Shown: positions 22,876-37,244, numbered from the stretch's first letter. The stretch is DNA of 64,000 nucleotides from Eudorina sp. 2006-703-Eu-15 (GCA_003117195.1 BDSI01000130.1:62001-126000), one strand, 5' to 3'. Notes: generated by a model from the letters alone, not told the origin. Program-made: numbers and translations.

Positions 22876-25800
22876 CTGGCTGCTAGGGTGCGTGGGTTCC
22901 CAGGGTCATCAGGCAAGGGCCGAGTCCGGTCCCTGAGGAAGTGGCGGGTCCAAGCGCCCGGGGGCTGGGTCCGGTCCATCCCAGGGGCCGGGCCATCGGG
23001 CCGGGCCTTGAGTTCTGTATGATGATTGTTTATGACGCAGGGCAGTCAGAATTACAAATCCGCGGTCCGCTGTACTCTCACTTCTGTGATTCTAGCTGGT
23101 TGGTGGGACACTGGACGGATGCGTCCGGATGCGTGGATCAGCGAACGCTCAGACGGTAGCAATATTGGGCGAGCGTCGGTGGGTGGTGCGTGCGTGGTTG
23201 CCTGACAGCAATAAGCATCTGAGATCTAGCCCAATGTACGTATCAACTAGCGCCGTGTTGCAATACAGGAGGACGAAGCGAAAGTAAGAGTCGGTGCCGG
23301 GGGGAAGTTATGAAGTGAGGAAATTGAGTTGTCGTAATTTGGTCTTTTGTCTTTAGTGTTGTCCACTTCGTTACATGTTGCTGTTATAATGGGTGTACAC
23401 GCAGGCAAATGCTCGCGCATTGACTTCTTCGTGGCCAGTACGTACACCCTAAAACAACTATTGCAGCCAGGGAACGCGTGCCCTTCACAAAGTGGCTGAC
23501 GATTCATGTATCGACGTAAGTATGCAACCCTCAAACCCCCATATCCTTTACTTGCGGCCATGTCGTCCTCCCGTACTATTCGTCTCTTAACGTACGGGGT
23601 TGGCAGCCCCGTTCAGCCGTTCTCCACCTTCACTTATAATGTGCTTATGCTACGTCAAATGGTTCTGAAGTAGACGGAATCCGAGTTATTTGTTCATGCA
23701 TCTCGTTGATAACTGTGATGGTCTTAAATGCTAGACAAAATACGGGATCCTTTATTTGCGACAAATCTTGAGTGGGGCGCATGCCTGAAAAGCTGTCTCC
23801 AAATAGTAATGTTCATCTGCTTGACCTAACACAGGTATGTGAGAGCCGTCGTCGAACCGCTCGTCGGGCAGCAAGCAACATAGGTGGATCTCAACACAGC
23901 GTTTTGCTGCAGTTGGGCTCATGCGAGGCTCTGTGTGAAATGATTAAATACAATCAGCCGGCGTGTCTTGTCCAACCATACTCGTCTTGGTGAGTGACGC
24001 GTCTTGGTGAGTGACGCGCACATCCGCTGCTTGCAGGCAGTGCTTGCCGACACTTACCGGCACCCGCGTAATCTTCGCGTGGTGCCTAAAATGTGCGCTG
24101 CTATCTTGATAATAAGCGCGCTTGAGCCGCCCTCGAATTTTTCGTACATGAGCGAGTATGGCATGCACAGCCATGCTCCTCGCGGCTGATCCTTTGCTGC
24201 TCTCAGCTGCTGACGGACCACTCTTACACCTCCTTCATGCAGGTCATACTATCTTGCGACGGCTCGCATTTATGGCAGCGCTGCCATCGCGCAGCCAGGT
24301 CAGGTAGCAATCTTCAAGGGCGACCAGTGACGTACAGAGGCAGATCGTCGCATGTTGCCGTCGCCGCAGCTTTATTTCCAGTTTCCTCCCACCACGTCTC
24401 AGGCCGCCAGGGCCCGTGTCTTGGGCCGCTGATCCACGAACTTGCACCTCGCCACGTAAGTATGGTGTGCCCGGTTCCGTTCTTCGAGTTTGTTTCTTTT
24501 TTTCAATTTTTCCTTCTCAAGGCGCCATTGAAACCATCTCGTCAGGTCATCGCCGCTCGTCGAGGCTCGTCCAGGCTCGTCCAGGCTCGTCTGCGCGTCT
24601 GTGAGCCTGCGTCGGCGCGGCGGCGGGGTACCTGGTGGCGTCTGCCGCCGCGTACACGGCGCATTTACCTGCTGCTGCATGATGCAGATCATGCGCTGCC
24701 GCATCATGCAGCACCGCGTAAACTGTGCGGGCTCGGTCGGTTAGTTGGAACAACCGAAGTACCAACAACCGGCTCTGGCTCGGGACGGCCGCCTATGCGT
24801 TTGCCAGGTAAGGTCGGGCTCACTCAAACGAACCCCCAATCCTAACTACATATCCTTAGTATGCTTCATTAGGGCTGTCCTGACTTATCTTCACAAGGGG
24901 TGTCCTTTGAAACGTTCGTTGCCGCCCTAACATCGGTCTTCGGAAAGGCCTCCTCGGACGCTTCCTGTGCATCTGCTTTCCGTTGCACTTGCACTTGACA
25001 GTGCCCGATTGCAGTCTCTTCTAGCCCCTCTGGTTACATTCGTTCAAGCAACACCATATATACCCTGATGCAACGACCTGCGAGGGCAAACCACAACCTG
25101 CAAACGACCTCCGAGGGAACACCCGTTAGCATTTTGTTCGACGCTGGACCCGTGGCCGGTTGTTGCTGCACTGTCCAACCGGCCGTTGCAACCATCAAGC
25201 AAGCAAGACTATACATCGCAGGCAACCCAGGGAGCCCCGGGGCAAGATAGAGGCCGTCCAGGGCGGGCGGGCGGGTAATATTCCCTGGCAGAACGGCATC
25301 AGCAATAATGAGTATTAGCAACAACGGCAGATACCAAGCTCGAAGCCGGACGCGGCTGACAAGCTGCGATGGCGCTACAAGCGCCATAGTTTGCCGTATC
25401 TTGCCGTACCTACGCAAATTTGAACCATTACAACCAACTACCAAATACACTACACTTCTCGTCGCTAGAACCTGACTTCTCTGCTATTCCTATGTCATTG
25501 CTAGAGAAGTCAACGTTATTGCCTTGACTGCACCGCTTTCTCCGCTGCTTGGACACAGGAGCTGCTGCTGCTGCTGCTGGACCGATACGGACACCGCCTG
25601 TGCGGAATCGGACTGGCTGGCAAGGTGCGCGCAGGCCAACTGGCCAACCAGCTGCGAAGGGCTGCGCCGATCATGACTGCGCCTGCCTTGGATTGACGCG
25701 ACCGAATGAATGAAAGGGGATTGATGCGTCGCATGGAGGCAGGATTCCAGCCCCCATCCGGGCGGAACCTCATACCTGTCGCAACCACCAAGGACACCCA

Positions 25801-28800
25801 TCCCGCTGCGACTCTGGTGCAGCACCCTCAACCTACCCAGCGATGCCTTCATTCCCGGATGGCCTGCTCCGTGCGCCGGCCCCGCCAGGAACCCCAAGGC
25901 CCCAACCCCGTCCGTACGCCACCACCACCTCGCTCGCTGTGACCCATCCTCATCCACCGACCGCCACCCTCATTCACTCCTACCGGCGCTCGTCGTCACC
26001 GTCACCGTCAGCCACCTCCATCACCATCACCGCCGCCGCCGCCACCATGGCTGTCTACACCACGTTGCGCATTCCCGAGCCAAGCTGGCGGCGTCCATGA
26101 TGGGGATTGGAAAGGCAGCAGCCGATTGGGTCTTCCGCAGAAGTGCACGAAACGGTGAGCCGGGCGCCCATTCTTGCAGAAACCAAGCGCTGGGTGGGAT
26201 GGGAAGGTGGTGACAGCCAGCCACCAGTCGCTGTAAGTTCTACATCGCACAATATACGTCGTGCAATGTACGTCGTGCAGTACACGGGATCAGGGGAGGA
26301 GGGGCACTTGATCTTCCCGAATGAATGGACGTTACAGCGGACCCCTGCAAGCGCCTCACGACACAGGCGGCGGTTCGTAGCAACACGATAAATGTAGGTG
26401 GCAGCTGACGGGTGTCTTGCGTGGTGCTACGATTGTGTGTGTACAAGAAAACTGAGCCGCGAGAAGCGAATGGGTGTGTATGCGTGTGTATACGGCAAAA
26501 CGAGCATGGTGGAGTACTCCTCGGGACTGGATTGGGGAGAACGGATTGACCTAAATGATGGTGCAAGCTTCCGGAACTACCTTCCAGCAGCTTTGCCCGG
26601 TCGGTCCAACACGACCCAGGTCCCCATCATGTGAATGAAACGTGTTGCAGTGCAGTGCTGTGGACGGTGCAGTGCGGGGTGCTACATACTTCACCACCAA
26701 CCCCAACCCCAAAGGGCCCCCGTGGAACGATGGCATGCACCTACGTATCACGGCACGGCACTCCAAATGCGGCCGACGCGTGTGAAGCATCACACAAGGT
26801 TTCAGCAACGAACAGCAAAAGCACTAGAGGAGGCTCGGATAATAAACAGTGCGAGATGTGTCAATCGCGGCTGCTGATGCTCGGCGCGCTCACACCGGAG
26901 ACCTGACCAACTGACATCCACTGTGTCGCGGTGCTGGAGTGATTCGAGATCGATAACATCAGCTTGCAAGCGCTTTTCATTACGGCGGGTCACAGCGAAC
27001 TGACACGACTGACACCACCTGACACCAAACTGACAAATGAACCTGGTGTAGTGGCCGGTATGGCTGCGTGACCCCCCCGCGGGTGATGGAGGATGGGTGC
27101 GCAGTCCTTGGTAGGGGTTGATGAGACGAGGCACCTACGAGCTATCTGGGCCCGTTGGAACGCCCGGTCGGGATACGGGTCCACCTTGTAACGGTTACGT
27201 AAATGAAGCAGCAAAGTCAGAAATAACGGAATACACGCAAAAGCTACACAGCTCGCTCGGACCTGTTGTCTGTCGTACACTTTGTACACGCTCAACTGCT
27301 CAAATGTTCCTTGGCAGTTCTGCCTGGTATACACCGCTGATCCCTTTTCGGGATCCGCTGTAACGTTCCTTCAAATCAATATCTGCGTTGGTAGAATGGA
27401 TAGCGTGGGTAGCTTCTAGAATATTTTTTAGGAGAATGGGTTCAAGTCGTGCTGGAACGTTCACTAGTTTCACGCACGCACATTCATTTATACATGTGTC
27501 GTGAAAACTTAGTGGGAAGGTACGTGCCGGTAGTGTATCACCGGTACATGTGCTGTCCTAATTGCGCCGGCACTGCGCCCTCGACAGTCGACACTATCTA
27601 TCCACACAATGCATATCAAAAGCGACGCACGTCGACACAGTTATTAGATGGACAGCACCGGTAGAGGAGCAGGTTCCGTAACCAACGGCAACCTTGCATC
27701 CATCGCATCCATCATACGTAATCCAAATCTCTCGCGACGGACCCACCTTGAACCAAGCTCTAGCAGCCTTTCCTGGCCTCTCCATGTTTTTGTTATATAT
27801 CTGATACGGTTGCGGGTACACTTGGCGAAATGTCGCTAGTCGAATTGGTTTGCGAATGGGTCTGCCGTATGCAAATGAAAGTATTGTATATAATTTGGGT
27901 CCTGTGCTATGGCGTTTGGTGATCACAAGAAGCAGCGTTCAACTGCCGCCCGCCTCACGGGTAACCGAAACCGCGATCCGCCCGTCGCAATTTTGGGCCT
28001 GTGCCCGATCATCCGTTCAATCCATATGCGAATGTCGCTGTGAACATGTATGGCTGCTATAGTTGTTGGAAACCGCGTATGCATCATGATTGATGAGCTA
28101 CACGGATCTACATGAACGCAATACATTTTTGGTTATACATTAGCGGATGAATATGTGCAGAGTCATATAAGTGCGCTTACCATTTGTAGACAGCGACGAC
28201 GCCTGATGGCTTTATAACGGACAGGGGTATGTAAAGACGTCACCCTAAGCCGAAATTACTGTCTAAAACCAGACTCCTTGAAGACCTCTCCTGCAATGAA
28301 CATGTATGCTCAAATGAATTCCCGCAAGCAGTTGAGGATAAATTGTTTTGCCCACATTATGCCAAAATTTGTCGAAATCGATCAATTCTCAATAGTTCAG
28401 CTTGTGATATTACAAAACGCCTGCACCAATACGAGCATTCTATGTCGCTGTGTCAGCCAAACATGCGCAATCAACAGGTTTCGACGTTCATGGACCCGTC
28501 TCCGGGAACACCAACTAGCCTCTGGAACGGCTGTATGCTCGAAGTATTTCACGCCTTTTTTATTTTTTGATCTGGCTTCAAAGTCTCTGAGAACGTTCCG
28601 TCCAGCAGAGCGTCGTGTACCAGTATGTGGTGGGGACACCAGTACCGTAGTTGCGGCCAATCACGTCATGTGCAAACACGTCGACCATTTTGGCAGATGA
28701 TAATTAACATGAAGCTCCATTACTGTCTCCATAAACTAAACAAACGCATTAGGTATCCGGCAAGTACCGTATCATTGTTTGCGACCTGCAGGCCGCGTGG

Positions 28801-29446
28801 CCATGAAGAACATATCCGAACGTATATCATTGAGAACTGTCACACAACGTTGTTGCGATTGTTTCGCAATCGGAATTTCACGGCAGGATTTCGGTTGGCT
28901 GGTTCACCTGCTCCTCAGACAGAAACCGCGAAGATGGAAATCGTGTCTTCCGCGAATTTCCGGAAGTACCGGCAAAAAAATTAAAAAGAATGAAATATCT
29001 GCGTCTTACATGCCAGCAATGTCTCGGCGCTTGGTGTTGCGCATGTCGTACGGTGAAATGTGCGCCCTCCAGCAAGTTATCCTTGCCAATCTCATGCTAA
29101 CATTTGGAGGGTTGTCTTACGACGCACATCAAATGTTTGTGCGCCTCCCTGCGCTAGCACATACCCCCACCTTTACAGTCCAACGGGCTACAACCCTTCC
29201 TGTTCGACCGACGATAGTCAACCACCTCGTTTGTCCCGAAATCCGCATGCAGAACGATTGACGCCAACAACGTCAACTCCTAACAGGCTGCAGCGCGCGC
29301 GAACTCCACTACCGACACAGCTGGCATCGGGCAACATCACCATCCACCCCTTCCCACGTAGAAGCGCGCGCGCAATGAAGGCGCGCGCTCCTCACCAACT
29401 TGCTGGAGGTATCAGGAAAGGCAACCACAGCTGCAGCTATCGGAAC
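22876..29446. other. Gene-poor region, no recognised gene
   Basis: 6.6 kb of mixed GC with only short frames that lack family motifs. It holds an 18-bp tandem duplication (GCGTCTTGGTGAGTGAC, about 23982-24018), a CTG run at 25560-25579, a 13-bp hairpin at 24673-24713, and two inverted copies of a dispersed repeat (26327 plus, 27372 minus; see findings). The 27.39-27.47 kb stretch has weak tRNA-like boxes (see rejected). Confidence 0.5.
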
Positions 29447-29485
29447 ATGCGCCCACATGCTTTGGTCGCAAGACCTTTGCGCGCC

Positions 29486-31080
29486 ATGTTGGCTCGCACC
29501 GGTCTACTGCTGCCAGCGCTGCTGATGATTTCGTTCGCCCTCTCAACCGACGCAACAGGCCCTTTGTCTTCGCCGCCTCCAACTCCCCTGCCACCTTCGC
29601 CGCCTCCACCTCCCTCGCCGCCTTCACCGCCTTCACCGCCTTCGCCTCCACCTCCCTCGCCGCCTTCACCGCCTTCGCCTCCACCTCCCTCGCCGCCTTC
29701 ACCGCCTTCGCCTCCACCTCCCTCGCCGCCTTCACCGCCTTCGCCTCCACCTCCCTCGCCGCCTTCACCGCCTTCGCCTCCACCTCCATTGCCGCCTTCA
29801 CCGCCCTCGCCTGATCCGCCCTCGCCCTTGCCGCCATCCCCCCCGGTGCCGCCCTCACCGCCCTCACCCCCGCCGCTGCCGCCCTCGCCACCACCGCCCC
29901 TTCCACCGCCGCCGCCGCCACCACCACCCCGATTGTCGCCACCTCCGACTGCGCCTCCCTCCCCCTCCCCGCCTCCCCCGTCTCCAACCCCGCTGCCCCC
30001 ACCACCTTCACCGTCGCCGCCGCCGCCTTCCCCGCCACCAGCCCCCCCATCACCTGCGCCTTCACCTCCCAGCCCGTCCCCTCCGAGTCCCGCGCCACCG
30101 CCGTCCCCCTCAGTCCCGCCCACACCACCGTCGCCCTCGCCTCCACCCTCGCCACCACTCCCTCCTCCACCCTCGCCACCACTCCCTCCTCCACCCTCGC
30201 CTTCCCCCCCCCCTCCGTCACCTTCCCCTCCGCCCCCGCCCTCCCCTAAGCCACCATCGCCCCGCCACCTTCCCCGCCGCCTTCCCCGCCTCCATCTCCG
30301 CCGCCACGTCCCCCGCCTCCGCCACCTTCGCCGTCACCCCGTAGAGCTCCGCGAACCCCCAAGGCTCCGAAACCAGTGCCTCCGCCACCGTCCCCACGCC
30401 CAAGGCCCCCGTCTCCAGCGCCGTCGCCCCCGCCCCCGCCATCCTCCCCGCCCCCGTCGCCCCTGCCCGACAACACCGTCCTGGCGAACAGGTTCCCATT
30501 CGCGTCCTGTACGGCACGTGACGTCACTTTGTCGCCGTACCGTGTGACGCCCCCCGTCGGCCCCTTCAACGTCACCTCCTTCGACTCCACCTACTGCTTC
30601 GCCATCACGGACACCGCCGCCGTGAGCCCCACCAGCCCGTGTGCCACCATGGCCGTCAACAAGGTCGAGTTCATCATCGGTGAGTGGTAGCGGCGGGCTG
30701 ACGGCTGGTGTACACCTCTCCTCCCGCTTCCCGTCCTGCCCTACCTACCCACCCGCCCCCTTCTGCTCGCTGCTGCAGACTGGCCCTGCTACCAGGAGAT
30801 CCCCAAGGCGCTCAAACGCGCCACCATCAACGACGTCCAGGTGTTCCCGACCTACAGCACCAAGACCTGGCGCGGCGAGACGTACGGCCTGCTGGCCTTC
30901 ACCAAGCTGACCGACAGCTTCCCCGTGACGCCCAAGGGCGGGCTGTACCTGTGCCTGGCCCTGGACCAAACCAGCAGCGCCTGCGGCACCCCCCAGGCCA
31001 TGTGCTACGGAGACACCTGCGTGTATTCGATCTTCAACAGCGACCTCAGCTGCTGCCCGGCAGACCAGGTGCCGTACTGA
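29486..31080 (+). CDS. Pherophorin-family extracellular matrix glycoprotein (frameshift in the Pro-rich region)
   Basis: Exons 29486-30679 and 30779-31080; the donor GGTGAGTG and acceptor GCTGCAG join as EFII|DWPC. The start at 29486 gives MLARTGLLLPALLMISFALS, a good secretory signal; an in-frame ATG at 29447 is an alternative. A long SPPSPPSPPPP rod of 30-36-bp DNA repeats follows. One Cys-rich pherophorin domain (DUF3707 type) ends the protein: FPFASCTARDV, YCFAITD, WPCYQEIP, LYLCLALD, CVYSIFN and SCCPADQ. The rod frame and the domain frame differ: the first reads to about 30255 (SPKPPSP), the second is open only after a stop at 30247-30249. The shift therefore lies near 30250-30262 in a C-rich stretch and equals two extra bases. 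It may be a sequence error or a true mutation. Pherophorins build the Hyp-rich wall/matrix of volvocine algae. Only one domain is seen, where two is common. Confidence 0.85.
29600..29800 (+). repeat. Tandem repeat coding the SPP rod
   Basis: The unit CCGCCTTCACCGCCTTCGCC plus TCCACCTCCCTCG recurs about every 33 bp, at least five times, and codes SPPSPPSPPPP. Such runs are prone to collapse in assemblies. Confidence 0.9.
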
Positions 31081-31251
31081 GAGACGGCGTTGCCGTACTG
31101 ATGGGATAGGACCCATTACGCAGGGGAAAACGCCAGGTCTTGGGTGGCTTGCAGAGAATGTTCGACTTGGCTCGTTTTCTGCACTGTACCCAACTGGGAC
31201 GGCCGCACCGCCCTACTTGTTCGGCGGGAAAGCGGACAGCCGACACGCGTG

Positions 31252-31256
31252 TGTAA
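31252..31256 (+). terminator. TGTAA polyadenylation signal of the pherophorin gene
   Basis: TGTAA lies 172 bp after the stop codon. TGTAA is the usual polyadenylation signal in volvocine nuclear genes. Position and sequence fit, but this is inference. Confidence 0.55.
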
Positions 31257-33730
31257 AATAGCGGGGGCCTGCGCACTTTCGTGGCAGGGGCCTGCGCATA
31301 TACGTTAAATATATATATGTGTGTATGTGATGATGGGGTGTTGTTGGGGGGAAGGGGCTGCGTAAGCTACCGTGTGCGATGCGCACTTGCACCATGTTGG
31401 TAACGGTTACAGATTATGGCAACCTTATGTTGCGCACACAAGTTTTCCGTGTGGGCTTGATGACGCCAAATGTGCGTGGCCGTCGGTGTCGATGACTCGG
31501 GCGCTCGCTGTTGTTACCGAACGTTACCGATGAGCGGGTCCTTCAGTGTGCGCGCTGGACCGGTTGCCCTCAGTATGTATTGCATCATTTCTTTCAATGA
31601 CGGCGAGGGCCGTCGCAAAGACATACATCCGGGAAGGTCGGTGCGCGGTGGTTTTGCGGACCGCCATGCACAAGCTTCGTTTCTTCAGGGTAATATCACC
31701 CAAAGCTGCTGACTGACCTTGCTGTCATCATGGGGCCACACTTGTACTTGAGCAGGATGGAGACCACCAGTAGAACCTTGTCGTTCACTGTGGTCGCGCG
31801 ATATCTGGTCGGAATGTTCGTCTGACGACGTTGTTCGGTGTTATCTTAGCTTTCGGTCTGTTTGGTTGGTCGGTCAGCTTTCGGTCTGAACCGTAGTACC
31901 GTACGGCTGGTCGCGACGGCCCGCCAGAGCGTGTGTCGAACAATCATACATCCGCTTTCCAAGAACCTCTGTGTCTGTCTTGCAATACTTGAAAATGTAT
32001 GTCTGTTTGTTTATAAGTTTACAGTCCTGTTATTAATCTTAGGCGATCATGGCGCAACACCTCATCTTGGATGCTACGCGACACATTCAAATTATAATTG
32101 CTATGTTGTAACAGACAATATTGTGGGGAACAATGAACCTTAGAGTTCCATCCTTCCATCGAATTGCGAGTCAGACCCATGACGACGTTCGCTCAAGATA
32201 TCGGTCCGCGATAAGGTTAGCGACCAGTACATCATACCAATTACAAATGTCTTACGTCTATGTGTTCTTAAGAACTACGCAGAGCAAGGTCAGTGCCGCC
32301 CGAATGAAGTGTGGGAGCGTACCGGCAAGGAACAGCACGGGCAAAACCTCCCATTTGATTTTGTACTCTATCAAAATTTCATGGAAGCCTACAGTACACG
32401 TCGATCTCTCCATGCGTCGATCCATGCATTCCGGCGCAGGCCAGCAACTGTAGCCAGTTGAAGCCACAAGGGAGCGACGAAATCCACGAACACGGTGGTA
32501 CATGGCTGGCTCCCTGCCAGTTTTCCCGGTCCCCCAAAACGCGGCATGAGGCTGCACGGGCTGCACTGCCTTAGTTGTCTCTGGTTGTCTCGACAGCCTC
32601 GATTTACGCATGCGCAAGACCGGCAAGACGCCGGGTTGCAGCAAAGATTAGATATTGGGGCCGGGAACTGGTCAGGAGATAATCAGGATCAGCGTAAGGG
32701 GTTTACGGATGATATCAAGAGCACCAGGTGACGCAACTCGGGATAGGTATATATAGCAACCCATCAAAAAGCAAGTCCCTACCAGCTGACTACCAACGGA
32801 GTGTCGTTCTCCACGTAGCACGCATTTGTTGTATCCTGGCAGCTAGTCCGTCCCGTCACCTCCGCAAGGTGTGCGACCTTACTGGACCTGACCGCCTCCC
32901 CCTGCCTCCCCAGTCCCCACGGCCCCACCTCCCCACAGCCGACTAAAACTGAGATGTCGACTTCCTCCCCGCCCACAGCTTACGTTCCACGTCGATGATC
33001 CCCTGCGATTGAGGTTCTGAGGCCTGCGGCGCTGCGGGTCCCTACCCGCCGGCACTGCGCACGTGCGCAGCGTTTCCGGCGCTGTCTGGCGAGCTGGCGT
33101 TAGCTTTGTTTCATGGGCTGACCGTTACATAGAGGACACTGTGACAGTGTGTTTATCACCGGTCGGAAGGCCCCGTGGGGGCAAGGCGATTCGATGTCCG
33201 TGTTACTGGTCGCAGAGCCCAACGGCTCATCAGTCTTTTGGGGCATGAGATGAGCGGCGATGATGTTGCTTTCATGGCAATGGCAGCTGCGGCGTCAGCC
33301 GCGGCGCCACGAATGTGCGGACCCTGACGTCGCCTGGGGCTTGAGGATGGCGGCGGCCTGGATGGCGGAACTTCTGCCGGGACCTGGGACGCTGGGAGAC
33401 TCTTGCGCCCAGGGTGGCTATCTTAAGGTACGAATATATATTCGGCCGAAAACCTTCAGTTTTGACAAATGCTTTTCCTTGGGAGAAAAATGAGGTTTTA
33501 GATATTCATGGCCTCTCGCGCGGGGAAAAAACCCCTTGAATAGATAGGGTTTAGGGTTTGCCGGCAAAAGCTCCCTCCGACAGATACTTTCAGCACGATT
33601 GGGCAAGGAGTATCTCTGGTCGTAGATACTCTGCAAAACAAGATGGCCACCCTGCTTGCGCCTCAGGGAGGGTGGTGTCGATTCAATCCGGTTTGGTCAA
33701 GTCCCGGCCTGATGGCGGCTCGTCATGTTT
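31257..33730. other. Intergenic region, no recognised gene
   Basis: 2.5 kb of moderately AT-rich sequence with short frames only. Copies of the palindrome GTAACGGTTAC occur in this region (31400-31410) and elsewhere in the window. Confidence 0.55.
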
Positions 33731-34254
<524 letters not shown>

Positions 34255-35697
34255 GTCTTCCGTCGCCGAGCGAGTCCACCCCGCCCCGCTGCTGCACGCT
34301 GTTCGCTTGGACGCAGCGGGCTGTCCACCTCCGGCATGGCTCTGGGGGTCCAGGGGAAGGCAGCTCCCGGGCGCGCCACAGGACGTCTGATGATTACTAA
34401 AGATGTTACAGCGGACCCCGTGGGTCATCGGCGACAGCCGAGGCTTCCTCACCATACACTGCCTAAACGAACTTGCGCCAACATGGCGCTCCGGACCTCT
34501 GATGCTCTGCCACCGAGGCTACGGCTGTCACCATTGACCCGCTGGGTCCACCGTCGCACCAATTAAGACACCACCGTAGCAGTGTCAGTAGCATCCGATT
34601 GTCGTCGGCCTACAGGATGTACATATCCACAATCGTCATCACGGCTGCAGCCCCACTGCCTTCGGCTGTCGGGCGGCAGCGATGGATAACGTACGTACCC
34701 TAGCCCGGCGACCACTCGCGGACTCGGTCCCTGGCTGACGTAATGCTGCAGTGCGGCGATCACCAGGTGGTGGACCCTTCGTCTAGGGCACTGTCTACTG
34801 TGTGACCCTTCTCAGCGGGCGCGGCCTCACATTGCTGAGCCGCCCGCCCCTGCGCGCCCGGCTCAGCAAGCACGCGCGGGCTCGACCTGCCGTGCAGTCC
34901 GAATGGTAATAGTACCGGTAGTGACGCGCGCGCACACCCGACACGCGCCATCCGCGTGTCGCTTTCTCACTCTTATTTGTAAGGATGTTGCAGCGGACCC
35001 CACGGGTCATCGGTTTCGCTCCAACTCACTTGTCCCGAACACGTTCCCACCTGGGGCCGCCGTTACCGTGCTCATTCCGCACTAATCCCGCAGTCCAGCC
35101 CACGTCTCGTCATCGAGAACAGCCGACCGACGCGGAAGGGGTGATCCGTGGGCCTTCCGCCAGCCGCCATCGTGCGTCACGGCCGAGCCGAACGGGCACG
35201 GGCCGCAGCAACTGGACGGCCACTGCCCCAAGCTACACACGCGCCTACATGACGCGAAAACACGCTCCAATACAGCAAAGCACCCGGGTGCTGGGGTCAT
35301 CCTGCAAACCCCGCTGGGGTCCCGTGAAGCATCCATTCATTCAGATCCCGGTAGCAGAGGCCCATTAAAGTCCGTGGACAAGTGCCCATCACAGGGTAAC
35401 ACGGGAAGCAGCCCAACTGCCTGCGCGTCCCCGATTCGGGAAGTCGCTCGGGAAGTCACTCCTGTCTACCGTACCCAGTCCTTCTCTCTAGACATAAGGC
35501 CCCCCAGAGACCGCGACCTAAATCACGACACGACCCCTCAATCCCACAACTGTTGTGGGTGTGGGGGCTTCCGCTGGCCAGGAGGCTGCGCGGGCGGGTG
35601 GTATGTTTTGACACGGCCTAGCTGCCGTCAGCTCTCTCCCCCCGTCAGGCCTCCGTTGTTTCTACGCGCCCAAGGCCCCGATCAGTCTCTCCCCCTT
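34255..35697. other. Intergenic region with two copies of a dispersed repeat
   Basis: No recognised gene. ATGTTACAGCGGACCCCG at about 34402 and ATGTTGCAGCGGACCCCA at about 34984 are two same-strand copies of the repeat described in the findings. Confidence 0.55.
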
Positions 35698-37244
35698 TCA
35701 GGCCTTCAGCAGCGCCTGCACGAGCTCGTCCACCAGCTCAGGGCACTGCTTGCTGAAGCCCGCCGGGCAGCCGTGTGCCGCCACATTTCGTCTGTGCCGT
35801 AGCAGGTACGACTTCAGGTACGACATCAGCTCCGTCAGGCCGTGCCGCTCAGCCCACATGAGGTCCGAAATCACGCTGGCGGGGCGGGTCGCCTGGCTCA
35901 GCTGCAGCTGTAGCTGCCGACTGCAGGCCGTCGGCAGTAGCAGCCGCTGAGCAAGTTCCAGAGTCGGCCGTAGCAGCGCCGCCGGCACGTGGATCCTCCC
36001 CGTATACATGTAGCCCAGCACGGCCCCGAACGCATCGGGGTCCGCGTCCAGGAGGGAGACCTCCGCCGAGCCGCTGTCCGCAAAACCACCATCAAGCGCC
36101 ATCTGCCGCTGGAAATACTCGCTGTGGGTGACCAGTACCGCGCGGTGGGCCAGGTAGGCCTTGCCGCCGCCCACTCGCACCGCGACAACGGCGGAGCCAG
36201 CGATGGGAGTGCCGGCTTGCGAGTCGGTGGGCATGAGGAGCAAGTCGGGCAGCTGCGAGCCTGGGCTAGGGATGCAGGCCGTGAGCGGCTGGTTGCTCGG
36301 CACGAAACTGGCGGAGGAGTAGATGCCCAGCTTGGCGCTGTCTGCGCCCGCGGCCAGCTGGCCGTCGGGCAAGAACGCCATTTTGGCACGGCCCGTCGGT
36401 GCCAGATCTTCGCCGCACAACGTTTTGACGACCGCATCCGAGTCCATGTGGCGCAGAGAAGTTGATTCCGAAATGTAGAGATTCCCGTTGGCGCCTGCCA
36501 CAACTGCATTAATAAACTTGAAACGTGCGACCGCACCTTGGCCATCACGGCAGCCGTCTTCATTTCAGTCACCAGCGACTAGGCGTGGAAGGGCGGCGGG
36601 ATTGGCGTTGTCGCCGATTCCATTGCCGCCGCCGCCAGGCCGCCTGTTCCAGTGCAGATCACCAGGTCGTCGCCTTGGCGCTGCAGCGGGATGCGGCAAA
36701 CCGCGCACCGCGTAGCCGCAATCAAAATTTCGTTGGAGGAGTCGTAGGTCACAGACTTCCAGACGCCATGCGGCGGCTTCGTGTCGGGAATAGTCGTGAC
36801 GCTGCCTGTGGTGACCTCCAACAGGCGGATGGCGTGGTATTCGGCAACGAAGATGTTGCCCCTCCCGTCGGTTGCCAGTGCTTGAATGTCCCTGAATCCC
36901 GCCTCAGCGCCGAGGCCGTCGACCATACGGCCGAAATCCGCTCTTCCGGCTACGGGGGTGACGATGTTGTCCGCATCCAAGCGCAGGATGGCTCGCTCCG
37001 AATCGACGACCATGATGCTGTCGCTGAACGGCTCGTACACTGCGCCGCAAGGTTCCTGACCAAGCGGAATGGACCAAGCGCTCAGCTGGAATGTCTGCTG
37101 TCCGCCACCTCCCGAGATGTGGCACAACTCCCGTGCAGCATCGTCTACCAAGACCAGAATCTGTGGGCCACGGCCTGGTCGGGGTCTGACGCATGCGCCA
37201 CTGAAAACGCCTGGCAACTCAATCGTTTCTCTAGTGATCGACAT
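35698..37244 (-). pseudogene. NHL/beta-propeller plus BTB protein, copy 1, reading frame broken
   Basis: ATG at 37244 (MSITRETIELPGVFSG), stop at 35698-35700. The N-terminal part has NHL-like blades (GRGNIFVAEYHAIRLLE, SNEILIAATRCAVCRIPL). The C-terminal part has a BTB/POZ domain (AYLAHRAVLVTHSEYFQRQM, DPDAFGAVLGYMYTGRIHV) and a BACK-like tail. Between them the frame fails: the first frame stops at TAG 36581-36579, and the frame that continues into ARFKFINAVVAGANGNLYIS has a TGA at 36567-36565 and differs by one base. The intact paralogue at 39817-41394 has no intron there, and I find no phase-compatible splice pair. A decayed copy is the simplest reading. Two sequence errors or a translated 3' half starting at 36501 remain possible. 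Confidence 0.6.

Noticed and set aside
24237..24845. 202-aa plus-strand frame
   Set aside because: No motif, no codon-usage resemblance to the real genes here, and it crosses a hairpin and short tandem repeats.
27380..27470. tRNA-Arg-like sequence (TAGAATGGATAGCG, CTTCTAGA, GGGTTCAAGTC)
   Set aside because: The A- and B-box-like words are present, but the anticodon and acceptor stems do not pair. At most a tRNA-derived relic.
29412..30221. 269-aa and 228-aa minus-strand frames (Ala/Val/Glu- or Gly-rich)
   Set aside because: They are the antisense of the pherophorin Pro-rich rod.
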